A DNA stretch of 32,357 bases from Acidimicrobiales bacterium (GCA_017883065.1 JADGOG010000019.1:1-32357), one strand, 5' to 3'; counted from the stretch's first letter, positions 7,020-14,292 are shown. Notes: generated from the letters alone by a model not told the origin. Program-made: numbers and translations.

Positions 7020-8111
7020 TCAGCGGCCAGGTGTGGCCCCGGCCCCGAACGCCTCGATGACCCCGGTCCGCCACTCCTTCACCTGCTCGGAGTGGTCGGC
7101 GTCGGTGCGGCCCAGGCGCACCAGCACCAGGTCGAGCGCCGGACAGACGTCGATGTACTGGCCTTCGTGGCCGGCGGCCCAGAACGTGCCGTACGGTCCC
7201 TCCCGGGTCCACCAGTGCGAGCCGTAGAAGTCGCCGTCCTCGGGATCAGCCGACCGGGGGCGCCGGCCGCGGTCGACCCAGCCCTCGGGCAGCATCCGAC
7301 GGCCCTCCCAGACGCCGTCCCGGAGGTAGAGCAGTCCGAACCGGGCATAGTCCCGGGCGGCCGCGTAGGCATAGGAGGCGGCCACCCACGTTCCCGCCTC
7401 GTCGAAGGTGGTGGTGGCCGAGGTCATGCCCAACGGTCCGAACAGGCGCTCGGCCAGGAACTGGCGGTAGGGCTCGCCCGGGCCGAGGACGCGGGCCACG
7501 ATGCCCGACACGATGTTGCTGGTGCCACTGGAGTAGTTGAAGCGGGTCCCCGGTGGAGCGGCCAGCGGACGGTCGGCGGCGAATGCGGCCATGTCCGGCT
7601 TGCCCCGGCCGAAGAGCATCTGGAGGACATCGGAGGCCTCGGCGTCCTCGTACTCCTCGACGAAGTCGAGCCCGTCGCGCATGTCGAGCAATTGCTGGAG
7701 GGTGATCGCCCCCCGGGGATCCCCGGGTACGGCCCACTCCGGTACCGGCGCCGGGGCCTCCAGCTGCAGGCGGCCCTCGCCGACCAGCATGCCCACCACC
7801 GCGTGGAGCAGTGACTTGGCCACCGACCATGAAAGCAGGGGGGTGTCCCGCACCACCGGCTTGCCCGGCTTGTCCCACTGGGGGATCTTGCCGTCGTACC
7901 GCTCGAACACAAGTCGGCCGGCCTGCACGATGACCACCGCATAGGTCTGTTGGAGTGGCCCGGCGGGATCGAAGGCCTCCTCCAACAGCGAGTCGAGCTC
8001 CACGCCGTCGGAAACCTCGCCCTCCGGCCAGTGCGCCGTCGGCCAGGGCACGCCGTCCGGCTGGGCCGGGAGCGGGAGGAGCGGAGCGGAGAAGGGGTCG
8101 GGGCCGGGCAC
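7020..8111 (-). CDS. Serine hydrolase, beta-lactamase/EstB (class C-like) family
   Basis: A 363-residue member of the penicillin-binding-protein-like serine hydrolases, which include esterases and 6-aminohexanoate-dimer hydrolases. The nucleophile motif SxxK is Ser96-Val-Ala-Lys99 (LLSWSVAKSLLHAVVG). The second motif is YSS (FNYSSGTSN, about residue 200) rather than the class C YxN. The third HxG-like motif is probably the GHEGQ near the C-terminus. No signal peptide is visible, so it seems cytoplasmic. This argues against a resistance beta-lactamase. The GTG start at 8111 has only a weak ribosome binding site. The 76-nt gap to the patatin gene upstream suggests co-transcription. The substrate is unknown; an ester or amide is likely. 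Confidence 0.88.
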   Translation of the reverse strand: MPGPDPFSAPLLPLPAQPDGVPWPTAHWPEGEVSDGVELDSLLEEAFDPAGPLQQTYAVVIVQAGRLVFERYDGKIPQWDKPGKPVVRDTPLLSWSVAKSLLHAVVGMLVGEGRLQLEAPAPVPEWAVPGDPRGAITLQQLLDMRDGLDFVEEYEDAEASDVLQMLFGRGKPDMAAFAADRPLAAPPGTRFNYSSGTSNIVSGIVARVLGPGEPYRQFLAERLFGPLGMTSATTTFDEAGTWVAASYAYAAARDYARFGLLYLRDGVWEGRRMLPEGWVDRGRRPRSADPEDGDFYGSHWWTREGPYGTFWAAGHEGQYIDVCPALDLVLVRLGRTDADHSEQVKEWRTGVIEAFGAGATPGR

Positions 8112-8187
8112 GCCACCAGAGCTTCGCGCGGCCCGACCCGGTGCGCCCGGGGTCGCCCATTCCGGTCGGGAGGGACGACAGGCGACC

Positions 8188-9015
8188 CTACGCCCGCCAG
8201 AAGTCGACGAGTTCGCCGGCCGAGCGCCGACCCTGGGCCAGACCGGCCCGGGCGGAGGGGGCCATGACCGACGGGTCGAGCGGATCTGCCCCGAAGGCGG
8301 CCACCGACTCCTCGTCGGGGGACACCACCATGGTCTCCCCGCCGTCGGTCTGGCCGTCCTGCCCGTCGAGGTCGGGGATCGGCGCCAGAACCAGCACCCG
8401 GTCGAACCCCACGGCCAGGTCGGCGTTGGTCAGGGAGTAGACGCCGCCGTCGACGTAGCGTGTGGAACCGATGGTCACCGGCGGCCACACGCCGGGGACG
8501 GCGCTGCTGGCCGCCACCGCGTCGATCAGTCCGACCCCGGACCCGGCATCGAAGAGGTGGCGCTCGCCGCTGTAGGCGTCGACGGCCACGATGACCATGT
8601 GCTGTCGGGGCCACGTGTCACCGGCCAGCCTTCCCGCCACCACCACCCGACGGGCCGGCTCGTCCACCGTGTCGGCGGCCAACGCCATCGCCGCGATGCG
8701 GAGTCGGAGCTCGACGGGTTCAGCGCTCTCCTCCATCATGCGGGCCAGGGTCTCCCACAGCACCGCCACCGACATCCCCGGCGGCGACATCTCGGCGTTC
8801 TGCAGGGCAGGATCGACCTGGCGCTCCAGCCAGTATCCGGGAGGATGGCCACTGGTGACCTGGGCGGCCACGGCGGCGCCGGCCGACGTCCCCACGATGA
8901 AGTCGGCCTGGGCCGGGTCGAGGCCGGCCTCGGCGGCACCGGCCAGGACGCCGGTCTCCCAGGCGATGCCGGCGATGCCCCCACCGCCCAGCACCAGGGC
9001 CCGGGCCACCGTCAT
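8188..9015 (-). CDS. Patatin-like phospholipase family protein
   Basis: A 275-residue acyl hydrolase of the patatin family, using a Ser-Asp dyad. The oxyanion loop LVLGGGGIAGIAWE lies at residues 8-20, the nucleophile elbow GTSAG has Ser44, and the catalytic Asp sits in DGG (RYVDGGVYS, about residue 190). No signal peptide or transmembrane segment is visible. The ATG at 9015 is preceded by GGCGGGGG, a fair ribosome binding site. A -10-like TAGGGT lies about 30 nt upstream, inside the end of the zinc-finger gene. It precedes the serine hydrolase in the same direction, so the two may be a lipid/ester-degrading pair. The lipid substrate cannot be told from sequence. Confidence 0.93.
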   Translation of the reverse strand: MTVARALVLGGGGIAGIAWETGVLAGAAEAGLDPAQADFIVGTSAGAAVAAQVTSGHPPGYWLERQVDPALQNAEMSPPGMSVAVLWETLARMMEESAEPVELRLRIAAMALAADTVDEPARRVVVAGRLAGDTWPRQHMVIVAVDAYSGERHLFDAGSGVGLIDAVAASSAVPGVWPPVTIGSTRYVDGGVYSLTNADLAVGFDRVLVLAPIPDLDGQDGQTDGGETMVVSPDEESVAAFGADPLDPSVMAPSARAGLAQGRRSAGELVDFWRA

Positions 9016-9048
9016 CCCCCGCCTCGTCTGGCCAGCACGATGGCCACC

Positions 9049-9411
9049 CTACCGGGATGGGCCGGCCGTCCCCGAGGCGCAGCGGATGCAGACCGTGGTC
9101 GTCGGTCGGGCCGACAGGCGGTCGGCGCCGATGTCAGCCCCGCACTGCTCGCACCTGCCGTACCCGCCCGACCCCAGCCGGGCCCGGGCACGGTCGACCT
9201 CGTCGATGCGGGCCTGCGACCGGGCGACAAGGGCGGCGACCCGGGACCGCTCGAATGCCACGGTGGCCCCCTCCGGATCGTGCTCGTCGTCCCCGTTGAC
9301 ATCCATCGACCCCGAGACGATCTCGTCGAACTCCGCCTGCACGGCGGCGAGCCGGGCGGTTGCGTCCGCACGCTCCGAGTCCAGCGCCTCGCCTATCGCT
9401 TCCTCGTCCAT
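9049..9411 (-). CDS. DksA/TraR-type C4 zinc-finger protein
   Basis: A 120-residue protein of the TraR/DksA group. A helical coiled-coil segment (about residues 10-80, rich in Ala, Arg and Glu) is followed by a four-cysteine zinc finger with Cys87, Cys90, Cys108 and Cys111 (CEQC and CIRC). DksA proteins enter the RNA polymerase secondary channel and modulate promoter opening, but many actinobacterial relatives have no proven role. The ATG at 9411 is supported by AGAGAGGGG about 10 nt upstream. The frame is open for a long way upstream only as a shadow of the opposite-strand methyltransferase. It ends 33 nt before the patatin start. Confidence 0.9.
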   Translation of the reverse strand: MDEEAIGEALDSERADATARLAAVQAEFDEIVSGSMDVNGDDEHDPEGATVAFERSRVAALVARSQARIDEVDRARARLGSGGYGRCEQCGADIGADRLSARPTTTVCIRCASGTAGPSR

Positions 9412-9477
9412 GGGTGCCGTTCCCCTCTCTCGTCCTGGTCCGCCCCCACCGAGCCCCCGTTGTGGCACGGTAGGCCG

Positions 9478-10197
9478 GTGCCGGCGTACGAACGATTCTC
9501 TCGTTTCTACGACGCGGCCATGGACGACCCGGGACCACGGGCGGCACTGGTCCAGGACTTCATCGACCGCCACCATCCCGACGCGGCGTCGCTGCTCGAG
9601 CTCGGGTGCGGGACCGGCTCGATCCTCGCCCGCCTCACCCCCGGCCCGTCGCTGACCGGTCTGGACCGGTCCGCCAGGATGCTGGACATCGCCGCCCAGA
9701 AAGTCCCCGGGTCCCGCCTGATCGAAGGTGACATGGCGTCGTTCTCGCTCGGGGAGAAGTTCGACGTGGTCATCTGCGTCTTCGACAGCCTGAACCACCT
9801 GGTGGAGTTCGACCAGTGGACCTCGATGTTCGCCGCGGTGTACGACCACCTGAACGAGGGCGGGCTCTTCTGCTTCGACGTCAACACGGTGGGTGAGCTC
9901 CGACGGCTCGGAAGCGAACCGCCCTGGGTGTACGACGTCGAGGACAACGTCATGATCATGGACGTCTCGTGTGCCGAGGACGGCATGTCCTCGTGGCACA
10001 TCCAGATCTTCGAGCACGTGGGCGAGTCCCAGTACCTGCTCCACGAGGAGCGGATCGGCGAGCTGGGCGTCAGCCTCTGGCGCATCCGCTCCGCGCTCGA
10101 GTCGACCTTCGCCCTCCTCGAAGAGGTGAGCGACACCGGCGACCCGCCCACCGACGACTCGGTGAAGGCCCACTTCGCCTTCCGCCGTCGGCCCTAG
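9478..10197 (+). CDS. Class I SAM-dependent methyltransferase
   Basis: A 239-residue methyltransferase. Motif I, LLELGCGTGS (about residues 39-48), binds S-adenosylmethionine; the acidic residue ending strand 2 is in GLDRS, and motif IV is DVVICVFDSLNHL. The rest, with WHIQIFEHVGESQYLLHEER, resembles small-molecule methyltransferases. The GTG at 9478 is used because the frame opens there within the intergenic space, and YERFSRFYDAAM is the family's usual N-terminus. The ribosome binding site is poor. It is divergent from the zinc-finger gene and converges on the LuxR gene, sharing a CTAG stop overlap. The methyl acceptor is unknown. Confidence 0.92.
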   Translation: MPAYERFSRFYDAAMDDPGPRAALVQDFIDRHHPDAASLLELGCGTGSILARLTPGPSLTGLDRSARMLDIAAQKVPGSRLIEGDMASFSLGEKFDVVICVFDSLNHLVEFDQWTSMFAAVYDHLNEGGLFCFDVNTVGELRRLGSEPPWVYDVEDNVMIMDVSCAEDGMSSWHIQIFEHVGESQYLLHEERIGELGVSLWRIRSALESTFALLEEVSDTGDPPTDDSVKAHFAFRRRP

Positions 10198-10943
10198 GCG
10201 CAACCCGGGGATCGGCCGGTCGGGCGCCATCGGCCCGCTGCCTCGGTCCGGTTGGCGAGCCCGGTCTTGGCGAAGATGTGCTCGAGGTGCTTGTTGACGG
10301 TCCGGGCGCTGATCCCCAGGCGACGACCGACCTGGTCGTTGGTCATGCCCGTGGTCACCAGCGAGAGCACCTCGGCTTCGCGGGGGCTGAGGCGCCCGTG
10401 ATCGACCGGGGCCTCGGACGAGGGGGATGACCGCCCGGCGAGGTGGGCGGCGGCGGCGGCCAATGGCCGGTGCAGGGCACAGAGCCGGTCGATCTCCGCG
10501 TCCGAGAAGTCCCCTCCCTTCCGGTTGGCCGCCACGCACAGCAGGTCGTCGGCGTCGATGACGATGGAGAAGGCCACCTGGTGGTCGAGCTCGAGGTGAC
10601 TGAAGAGCTCGGCCACGATCTGGCGATCGCGGAATCTCTGTCGGGTGAAGAGATCGGAGCTGCGCAACGGCCGCTCGCTCCCCCGACGGGTGTGGGTGGC
10701 CAGCGGCCACGGCTCGGCCGCGTTGAGCACCTCGAAGGCGATCTGGTCCTCGACGGTGAGGAAGTCCGGGGGCCACGTCCGCACGGTGAGACCCCTGGGC
10801 GTGACGTCGGTGACCAGTGCACTGTCCGCTCCGACCACCGCGACCACCGCGGCCAGTACCCCGTCGGCCAGCTCCTCGGCGGTCGTCGCCTCGGCCACCA
10901 CCCCCAGGGCCTCGAGCACTTGACTGACATTGGTTCGTCCCAT
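10194..10943 (-). CDS. LuxR-type HTH regulator with N-terminal GAF-like sensor
   Basis: A 249-residue transcription factor. The C-terminal LuxR helix-turn-helix is clear (LSPREAEVLSLVTTGMTND, then VGRRLGISARTVNKHLEHIF and AKTGLANRTEA). The N-terminal ~150 residues look like a GAF-type sensor domain (TAEELADGVLAAVVAVVGAD...). There is no receiver domain, so it is not a classical two-component regulator. I chose ATG 10943 because GAGAGGTG sits about 5 nt upstream; an in-frame start at 11039 would add 32 residues of poor quality. Its stop shares the CTAG with the converging methyltransferase stop. It diverges from the small ABM-like protein at 11090, a possible target. The signal is unknown. Confidence 0.9.
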   Translation of the reverse strand: MGRTNVSQVLEALGVVAEATTAEELADGVLAAVVAVVGADSALVTDVTPRGLTVRTWPPDFLTVEDQIAFEVLNAAEPWPLATHTRRGSERPLRSSDLFTRQRFRDRQIVAELFSHLELDHQVAFSIVIDADDLLCVAANRKGGDFSDAEIDRLCALHRPLAAAAAHLAGRSSPSSEAPVDHGRLSPREAEVLSLVTTGMTNDQVGRRLGISARTVNKHLEHIFAKTGLANRTEAAGRWRPTGRSPGCA

Positions 10944-11089
10944 GCGCACCTCTCGACTCCCCGACGCTATCCGCAACGCCCCGATACGCGAGATGACGTA
11001 TTGAATCGCCCTCTCCGGCGGAGTACGACAGAAGGACACCGAAACCCGGTGCCGACCCGATACCCAGTGTCCCGAGGGGGAGCCCGACC

Positions 11090-11386
11090 ATGCCCTTCAT
11101 CCAGATCATCGAGTTCACCACCAAGAAGCCCGACGAGATCGAGCAGCTTGTCGAGGAGTGGCGCGCGGCGACCGAGGGGAAGCGCACGGCGCAACGCGGC
11201 ACGCTCACCGAGGACCGGGACCGCCCGGGCACCTACGTCCAGATCGTCGAGTTCCCGTCGTTCGAGGATGCCATGGCCAACTCCTCGCTCCCGGAGACCG
11301 CTGCCCTGTCCGAGCGCATGGCCGCCCTGTGCGACGGGCAGACCCGCTTCGTGAACCTCGACGTCCGCAGTGTCGCCGAGATGTGA
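11090..11386 (+). CDS. Small alpha/beta-barrel (ABM-like) hypothetical protein
   Basis: A 98-residue protein with the look of a dimeric alpha+beta barrel (ABM/EthD type): an opening strand MPFIQIIEF, a helix KPDEIEQLVEEWRAAT, a strand near PGTYVQIVEF and a closing helix. Related small proteins are monooxygenases or heme/ligand binders, but no catalytic residue can be named. GAGGGGGAG about 7 nt upstream supports the ATG at 11090. It diverges from the LuxR regulator with 146 bp between start codons, so regulation by it is possible. A DUF1059 gene follows 87 nt downstream on the same strand. Confidence 0.85.
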   Translation: MPFIQIIEFTTKKPDEIEQLVEEWRAATEGKRTAQRGTLTEDRDRPGTYVQIVEFPSFEDAMANSSLPETAALSERMAALCDGQTRFVNLDVRSVAEM

Positions 11387-11473
11387 CGGACAGGTCCCGC
11401 CGGCTCGGAGACTGCCGACCCGGAGACTGCCGGATCCCGTGACCACCCGACCAACCGACCAAGGAGCGATCCG

Positions 11474-11668
11474 ATGACCAGAAAAGTTGCCGACTGCCGG
11501 GACTTCCCCAGCGAGAACGGCTGCACCTTGACCATCGCCGGCGAGGAGGACGAGGTACTCACCGCCGCCATCAACCACGCCGTCTCGTCCCACGGGCACA
11601 CCGACAACGCCGAGATGCGGACGTGGTTGCGGGACAACCTGAAGGACGAGGTGTCCACCGGGGTCTGA
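11474..11668 (+). CDS. DUF1059 family protein
   Basis: A 64-residue protein of the DUF1059 family: it starts with the typical KVADCRDFPSENGCTLTIAG and continues with an aspartate/glutamate-rich segment and a helix ending in LRDNLKDE. Two cysteines (Cys8 and Cys17) are conserved in position within the family as I recall it and might bind a metal. AAGGAG 8 nt before ATG 11474 is a good ribosome binding site. The family has no established function; it is common in actinobacteria and halophilic archaea. It probably shares a transcript with the ABM-like gene. Confidence 0.9.
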   Translation: MTRKVADCRDFPSENGCTLTIAGEEDEVLTAAINHAVSSHGHTDNAEMRTWLRDNLKDEVSTGV

Positions 11669-11681
11669 CACCCGGCCGGCA

Positions 11682-11705
11682 GCCCGCTCGCCCGCTCGCC
11701 CGCTC
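11682..11705. repeat. Three tandem copies of an 8-mer
   Basis: GCCCGCTC is repeated three times without error (11682-11689, 11690-11697, 11698-11705), directly after the DUF1059 gene. Such a short perfect array is prone to copy-number change by slippage. It is not a CRISPR or coding repeat. Confidence 0.9.
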
Positions 11706-11735
11706 AAGAACATCACCGGATCCGCCGATGTCATT

Positions 11736-11795
11736 GTGCCGGGTCCGCCAATCTCCTTGCCGTCGAGTTTGGCGGACCCGGTGCCCGCAGGCACC
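11736..11795. repeat. Strong inverted repeat with overlapping second hairpin in the DUF1059-HIRAN spacer
   Basis: CCGGGTCCGCCAA (11739-11751) and TTGGCGGACCCGG (11769-11781) are a perfect 13-bp inverted repeat with a 17-nt loop; in RNA three more pairs (two G-U wobble) extend the stem to 11736/11784. A second hairpin, GGTGCC / GGCACC (11780-11785, 11790-11795), shares bases with the first, so the two compete. An imperfect extra copy of the arm (CCGGATCCGCCGAT) starts at 11717. No T-run follows, so this may be a factor-assisted terminator, a REP-like element or the remnant of a transposon end. The rest of the 235-bp spacer shows an 8-bp inverted repeat CATGGGAC/GTCCCATG (11814-11821, 11856-11863). 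Confidence 0.7.
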
Positions 11796-11903
11796 GTCAG
11801 CGGGTGTTCGGGCCATGGGACGGAGGGTTGACGTGCGGAGAGGATCGATCGGACAGTCCCATGCGGCAGATCCGCGCCCCGCGGCCCGGGAACGGTCCTG
11901 TCC

Positions 11904-12401
11904 ATGACCCCCGAACAGCTGAGGCGAGCGGCCGACCGGGTCGTCCTTCCCATCTACCTCCGTGACGACGCGGTGACCGTCCCGGTGGCCGACGGGGAGA
12001 TGTTCGGCTTCGGGTTCAAGCCCTATCTCGACAGCGACCGCACGGTGGAACTGCTCGCCGACGACAGCGCTCCGGTGCTTCCCGGGGTGTTCTTCACCAG
12101 GGTCGTCGGGGTGTCCTTCCACGACGACGTACTCCAGATGCCCCAATTCAGGGCCGGTCAGTCCATCGCCATCAAACCCGAGCCCTCCAATCCGCGGGAC
12201 CGCAATGCGCTCGCGGTGGTGGGCGGTGGCCTCCGGGTCGGCTATCTGCCCGCTCCCATCGCCGACGTCCTGGCGCCGTCCGGGACGCGGTCCGGTCGCG
12301 GGTTCATCGTGAAGGAGTGGTCGACCAACGGGGTCCGACACGACATCTGGATCCTCGGCTCGATGCACGTGACCCTCTCGGTGAGCACCGACGATCCGTA
12401 G
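11904..12401 (+). CDS. Stand-alone HIRAN-domain protein
   Basis: A 165-residue protein. The HIRAN domain spans about residues 65-130 (VVGVSFHDDVLQMPQFRAGQ, then KPEPSNPRDRNALAVV and GYLP). In eukaryotic HLTF/Rad5 the HIRAN domain binds single-stranded 3' DNA ends; in bacteria it is often stand-alone and little studied. Around it are an N-terminal ~60-residue extension and a short C-terminal beta-rich tail. No helicase, nuclease or membrane segment is fused. No convincing ribosome binding site precedes ATG 11904. It lies between the repeat-rich spacer and the antiporter leader. A role in DNA handling would be a guess based on the domain alone. Confidence 0.8.
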   Translation: MTPEQLRRAADRVVLPIYLRDDAVTVPVADGEMFGFGFKPYLDSDRTVELLADDSAPVLPGVFFTRVVGVSFHDDVLQMPQFRAGQSIAIKPEPSNPRDRNALAVVGGGLRVGYLPAPIADVLAPSGTRSGRGFIVKEWSTNGVRHDIWILGSMHVTLSVSTDDP

Positions 12402-12436
12402 GCCCCGGACAGGGACGGGAACCGGCAGACACTGAG

Positions 12437-12442
12437 TAGGTT
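12437..12442 (+). promoter_or_regulatory. -10 box of the antiporter transcript
   Basis: TAGGTT ends 7 nt before the GTG at 12450, the spacing seen at the other presumed leaderless starts of the window. No good -35 is visible. It implies that the transcript begins at or next to the GTG of the short leader frame. Confidence 0.4.
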
Positions 12443-12449
12443 GTCCCTG

Positions 12450-12500
12450 GTGCAGGCCGTTCCCGCTCTCCGCCACCGCCGGCCGGCGTCGCTCCGATGA
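12450..12500 (+). CDS. Possible 16-codon leader peptide coupled to the antiporter gene
   Basis: A short frame from GTG 12450 to TGA 12498-12500 encodes MQAVPALRHRRPASLR if GTG is read as Met. Its stop overlaps the antiporter ATG (ATGA at 12497-12500). The GTG lies 7 nt behind a TAGGTT -10 box, so it would be a leaderless start, while the antiporter ATG has no purine-rich ribosome binding site. The layout suits translational coupling: a ribosome that ends the leader restarts at the antiporter. The arginine-rich content (five Arg in 16) could make leader translation sensitive to charged tRNA-Arg. This is inference from layout; the frame could also be chance. Confidence 0.35.
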   Translation: MQAVPALRHRRPASLR

Positions 12501-14098
12501 TCAGCATCGCGGATGGGATCGGGCTCCTCATCGGCATCGTGGTCATCGCCACCGTCGCCGACCGGCTGCGGATCGCCTACCCCATCCTGTTGGTCATCGC
12601 CGGCATCGGGGTGGCCCTCATCCCCACCCAGCACCGTGTCGCGCTCCAACCGGAACTGGTGCTGTTGGTCTTCCTGCCACCGCTGATCTACGACGCGTCC
12701 CTCGACACCTCGGAGCGCGAGCTCCGTACCCAGATCCGCCCCATCCTCTTCCTGGCCGTGGGCCTCGTGCTGGCGACCATGGTGACCGTCGCCGTGGTCA
12801 TCCACTCGGTGGTCGGCGGGATGAGCTGGGCGGTGGCCTTCGCCCTGGGTGCCATCGTGTCACCGCCCGACTCGGTGGCCGCCACCCAGATCGCCGGCAA
12901 GCTCGGCCTCCCTCGCCGGCTGGTGACCATCCTCGGGGGCGAGGGGATGATGAACGACGCCACCGCGTTGACCGCCTACCAGGTGGCCGTGGCTGCGGTG
13001 GGCTCGGCCTTCACCGTGGCCGACGTGGCCTGGACGTTCACCTTCGCCGTGGTGGCCGGGGTGGGCATCGGCATCGCCGTCGGATGGCTGGGTGTGCGCG
13101 CACTCCGCTTCACCGAGACGCCGGTGATCGAGAACACCGTGTTGTTGATCCTCCCCTTCGCCGCCTACCTCCCCGCCGACAAACTGGGGGCGTCGGGAGT
13201 CTTGGCCGTGGTGGCCACCGGCCTCTTCTTCGGTCGCTACGGCTCGGCATCGCTCACCGCGGGGGCCCGGTTGCAGCAACGGGAGATCTGGGACCTGATC
13301 GTCTTCGTGCTGACCGGGTTGTCGTTCCTCCTGGTCGGCCTCGAGCTCCGGCCCATCCTGGACAGCCTGACCAACCGGGAGTCCGGCTCGCTGGTGCTCG
13401 AGGCGCTGGCCGTCGTCGGCGTGGTCGTGGTGGTGCGCTTCGTCTGGATCTTCGGGGCCACCGCGATCCCCGGGGCCCAGCAGCTGCTCGGCTCCGGCCG
13501 GCGCCCCTCCCGCCCGTGGCGGGAGTCCACCGTGATCGGGTGGGCGGGCATGCGCGGCGCGGTGAGCCTGGCCGCTGCGCTCGCCCTCCCCCAGTCGTTC
13601 CCCCATCGGGACCTGCTGGTGTTCTTGACCTTCGCCGTCATCGTGGCCACCCTGTTCGGCCAGGGCCTCACCCTGCCTCCGCTCATCCGCCGGCTCGGCC
13701 TGGTGACGCGCGACGAGCAGACCATGGTGCTGGTGGCCGAGGCGCGGCGCCGCCTGACCATCATCGCCCTGTCCCGCATCGAGGAGCTCACCCACACCGA
13801 CCGGTTTCCCGACGAAGTGGTGGAGCGCATCCGCACCGGGTACGAGTCCCAGCTGGCCCGCATCGACCGCCGGCTCGAGGCAGTGAGGTCGGGGGGCGTC
13901 GAGGAGCGTGGGGGCGAGGGCGGCCCGATCGCCGACGCCCGCGGGCATCTGGAGGCCGAACGGGAGCTCCGCAAGCTGGTGATCGCCATGGAACGGACCG
14001 AGCTCGACCACCTGCTGGCCCGTCGCAAGGTCAGCGATCGGGTGGCCGACGGGGTGCGGGCCGCACTCGACATCGACGAGACGACCATGCGCCCCTGA
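12497..14098 (+). CDS. CPA1-family Na+/H+ antiporter (NhaP/NHE-like)
   Basis: A 533-residue inner-membrane cation/proton exchanger. About twelve hydrophobic segments fill residues 1-400. The ion-binding signature SPPDSVAATQIAGKLGLPRR and the core GGEGMMNDATAL carry the paired Asn-Asp typical of electroneutral CPA1 exchangers. The later GWAGMRGAVSLAAALALP is the conserved TM11-type segment with its Arg. Residues from about 405 form a cytoplasmic, charged, probably coiled-coil tail (EEVVERIRTGYES...LEAERELRKLVIAMERTEL) that may regulate transport. The ATG at 12497 overlaps the stop of a possible leader peptide and lacks its own ribosome binding site. A terminator-like hairpin follows 17 nt after the stop. 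Na+ versus K+ preference is not clear. Confidence 0.95.
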   Translation: MISIADGIGLLIGIVVIATVADRLRIAYPILLVIAGIGVALIPTQHRVALQPELVLLVFLPPLIYDASLDTSERELRTQIRPILFLAVGLVLATMVTVAVVIHSVVGGMSWAVAFALGAIVSPPDSVAATQIAGKLGLPRRLVTILGGEGMMNDATALTAYQVAVAAVGSAFTVADVAWTFTFAVVAGVGIGIAVGWLGVRALRFTETPVIENTVLLILPFAAYLPADKLGASGVLAVVATGLFFGRYGSASLTAGARLQQREIWDLIVFVLTGLSFLLVGLELRPILDSLTNRESGSLVLEALAVVGVVVVVRFVWIFGATAIPGAQQLLGSGRRPSRPWRESTVIGWAGMRGAVSLAAALALPQSFPHRDLLVFLTFAVIVATLFGQGLTLPPLIRRLGLVTRDEQTMVLVAEARRRLTIIALSRIEELTHTDRFPDEVVERIRTGYESQLARIDRRLEAVRSGGVEERGGEGGPIADARGHLEAERELRKLVIAMERTELDHLLARRKVSDRVADGVRAALDIDETTMRP

Positions 14099-14114
14099 AC
14101 CGGTCCGTACCGCG

Positions 14115-14146
14115 CTGCAGGGCGCCCCCGGAGAGACGCCCTGCAG
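14115..14146 (+). terminator. Hairpin terminator after the antiporter gene
   Basis: CTGCAGGGCG (14115-14124) pairs perfectly with CGCCCTGCAG (14137-14146) across a 12-nt loop, beginning 17 nt after the antiporter stop. There is no following T-run, as is common for hairpin terminators of GC-rich actinobacteria. Confidence 0.65.
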
Positions 14147-14194
14147 GTACAACTGTGCTGATTGAATCACCGGGGTTCCCGTGAGACGCCGGAT

Positions 14195-14292
14195 GGGACC
14201 TGGGTCCGGCTAGGTCGCCCGGTGGGTGTCTGGCTGGGATTCGCCAGGTGGTACAGCGAGCCGCCTCAGCGGCCAGCCACCTCCAGGGTCCC
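14195..14292. ncRNA. Candidate structured RNA (multibranched) in the antiporter-imuA' spacer
   Basis: The 335-bp spacer 14099-14433 holds an unusually foldable block. A closing helix pairs 14195-14203 (GGGACCTGG) with 14283-14292 (CCAGGGTCCC, one bulged G). Inside are a short CCGG/CCGG stem (14206-14209, 14219-14222), CTGGC/GCCAG with an 8-nt loop (14230-14234, 14243-14247), and a two-part arm: GGTGG/CCACC (14247-14251, 14277-14281) capped by GCCGC-CTCA-GCGGC (14260-14273). A further CCACC/GGTGG hairpin lies at 14316-14335. I recognise no known riboswitch or tRNA. The strand is open: it could be a leader of the SOS operon if transcription starts upstream, or a separate small RNA. GC-rich DNA folds easily, so this needs a covariation test. 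Confidence 0.3.

Noticed and set aside
7020-8111. Serine hydrolase as an antibiotic-resistance beta-lactamase
   Set aside because: No signal peptide and YSS instead of the class C YxN motif; an esterase/amidase role is more likely.
9049-11232. Long minus-strand frame upstream of the zinc-finger gene
   Set aside because: Only the last 120 codons are real (DksA-type protein); the rest runs antisense to the methyltransferase and out of frame in the LuxR gene.
11682-11705. Short tandem repeats considered as CRISPR
   Set aside because: The units are 8 bp and contiguous, without spacers, and no cas genes are present.
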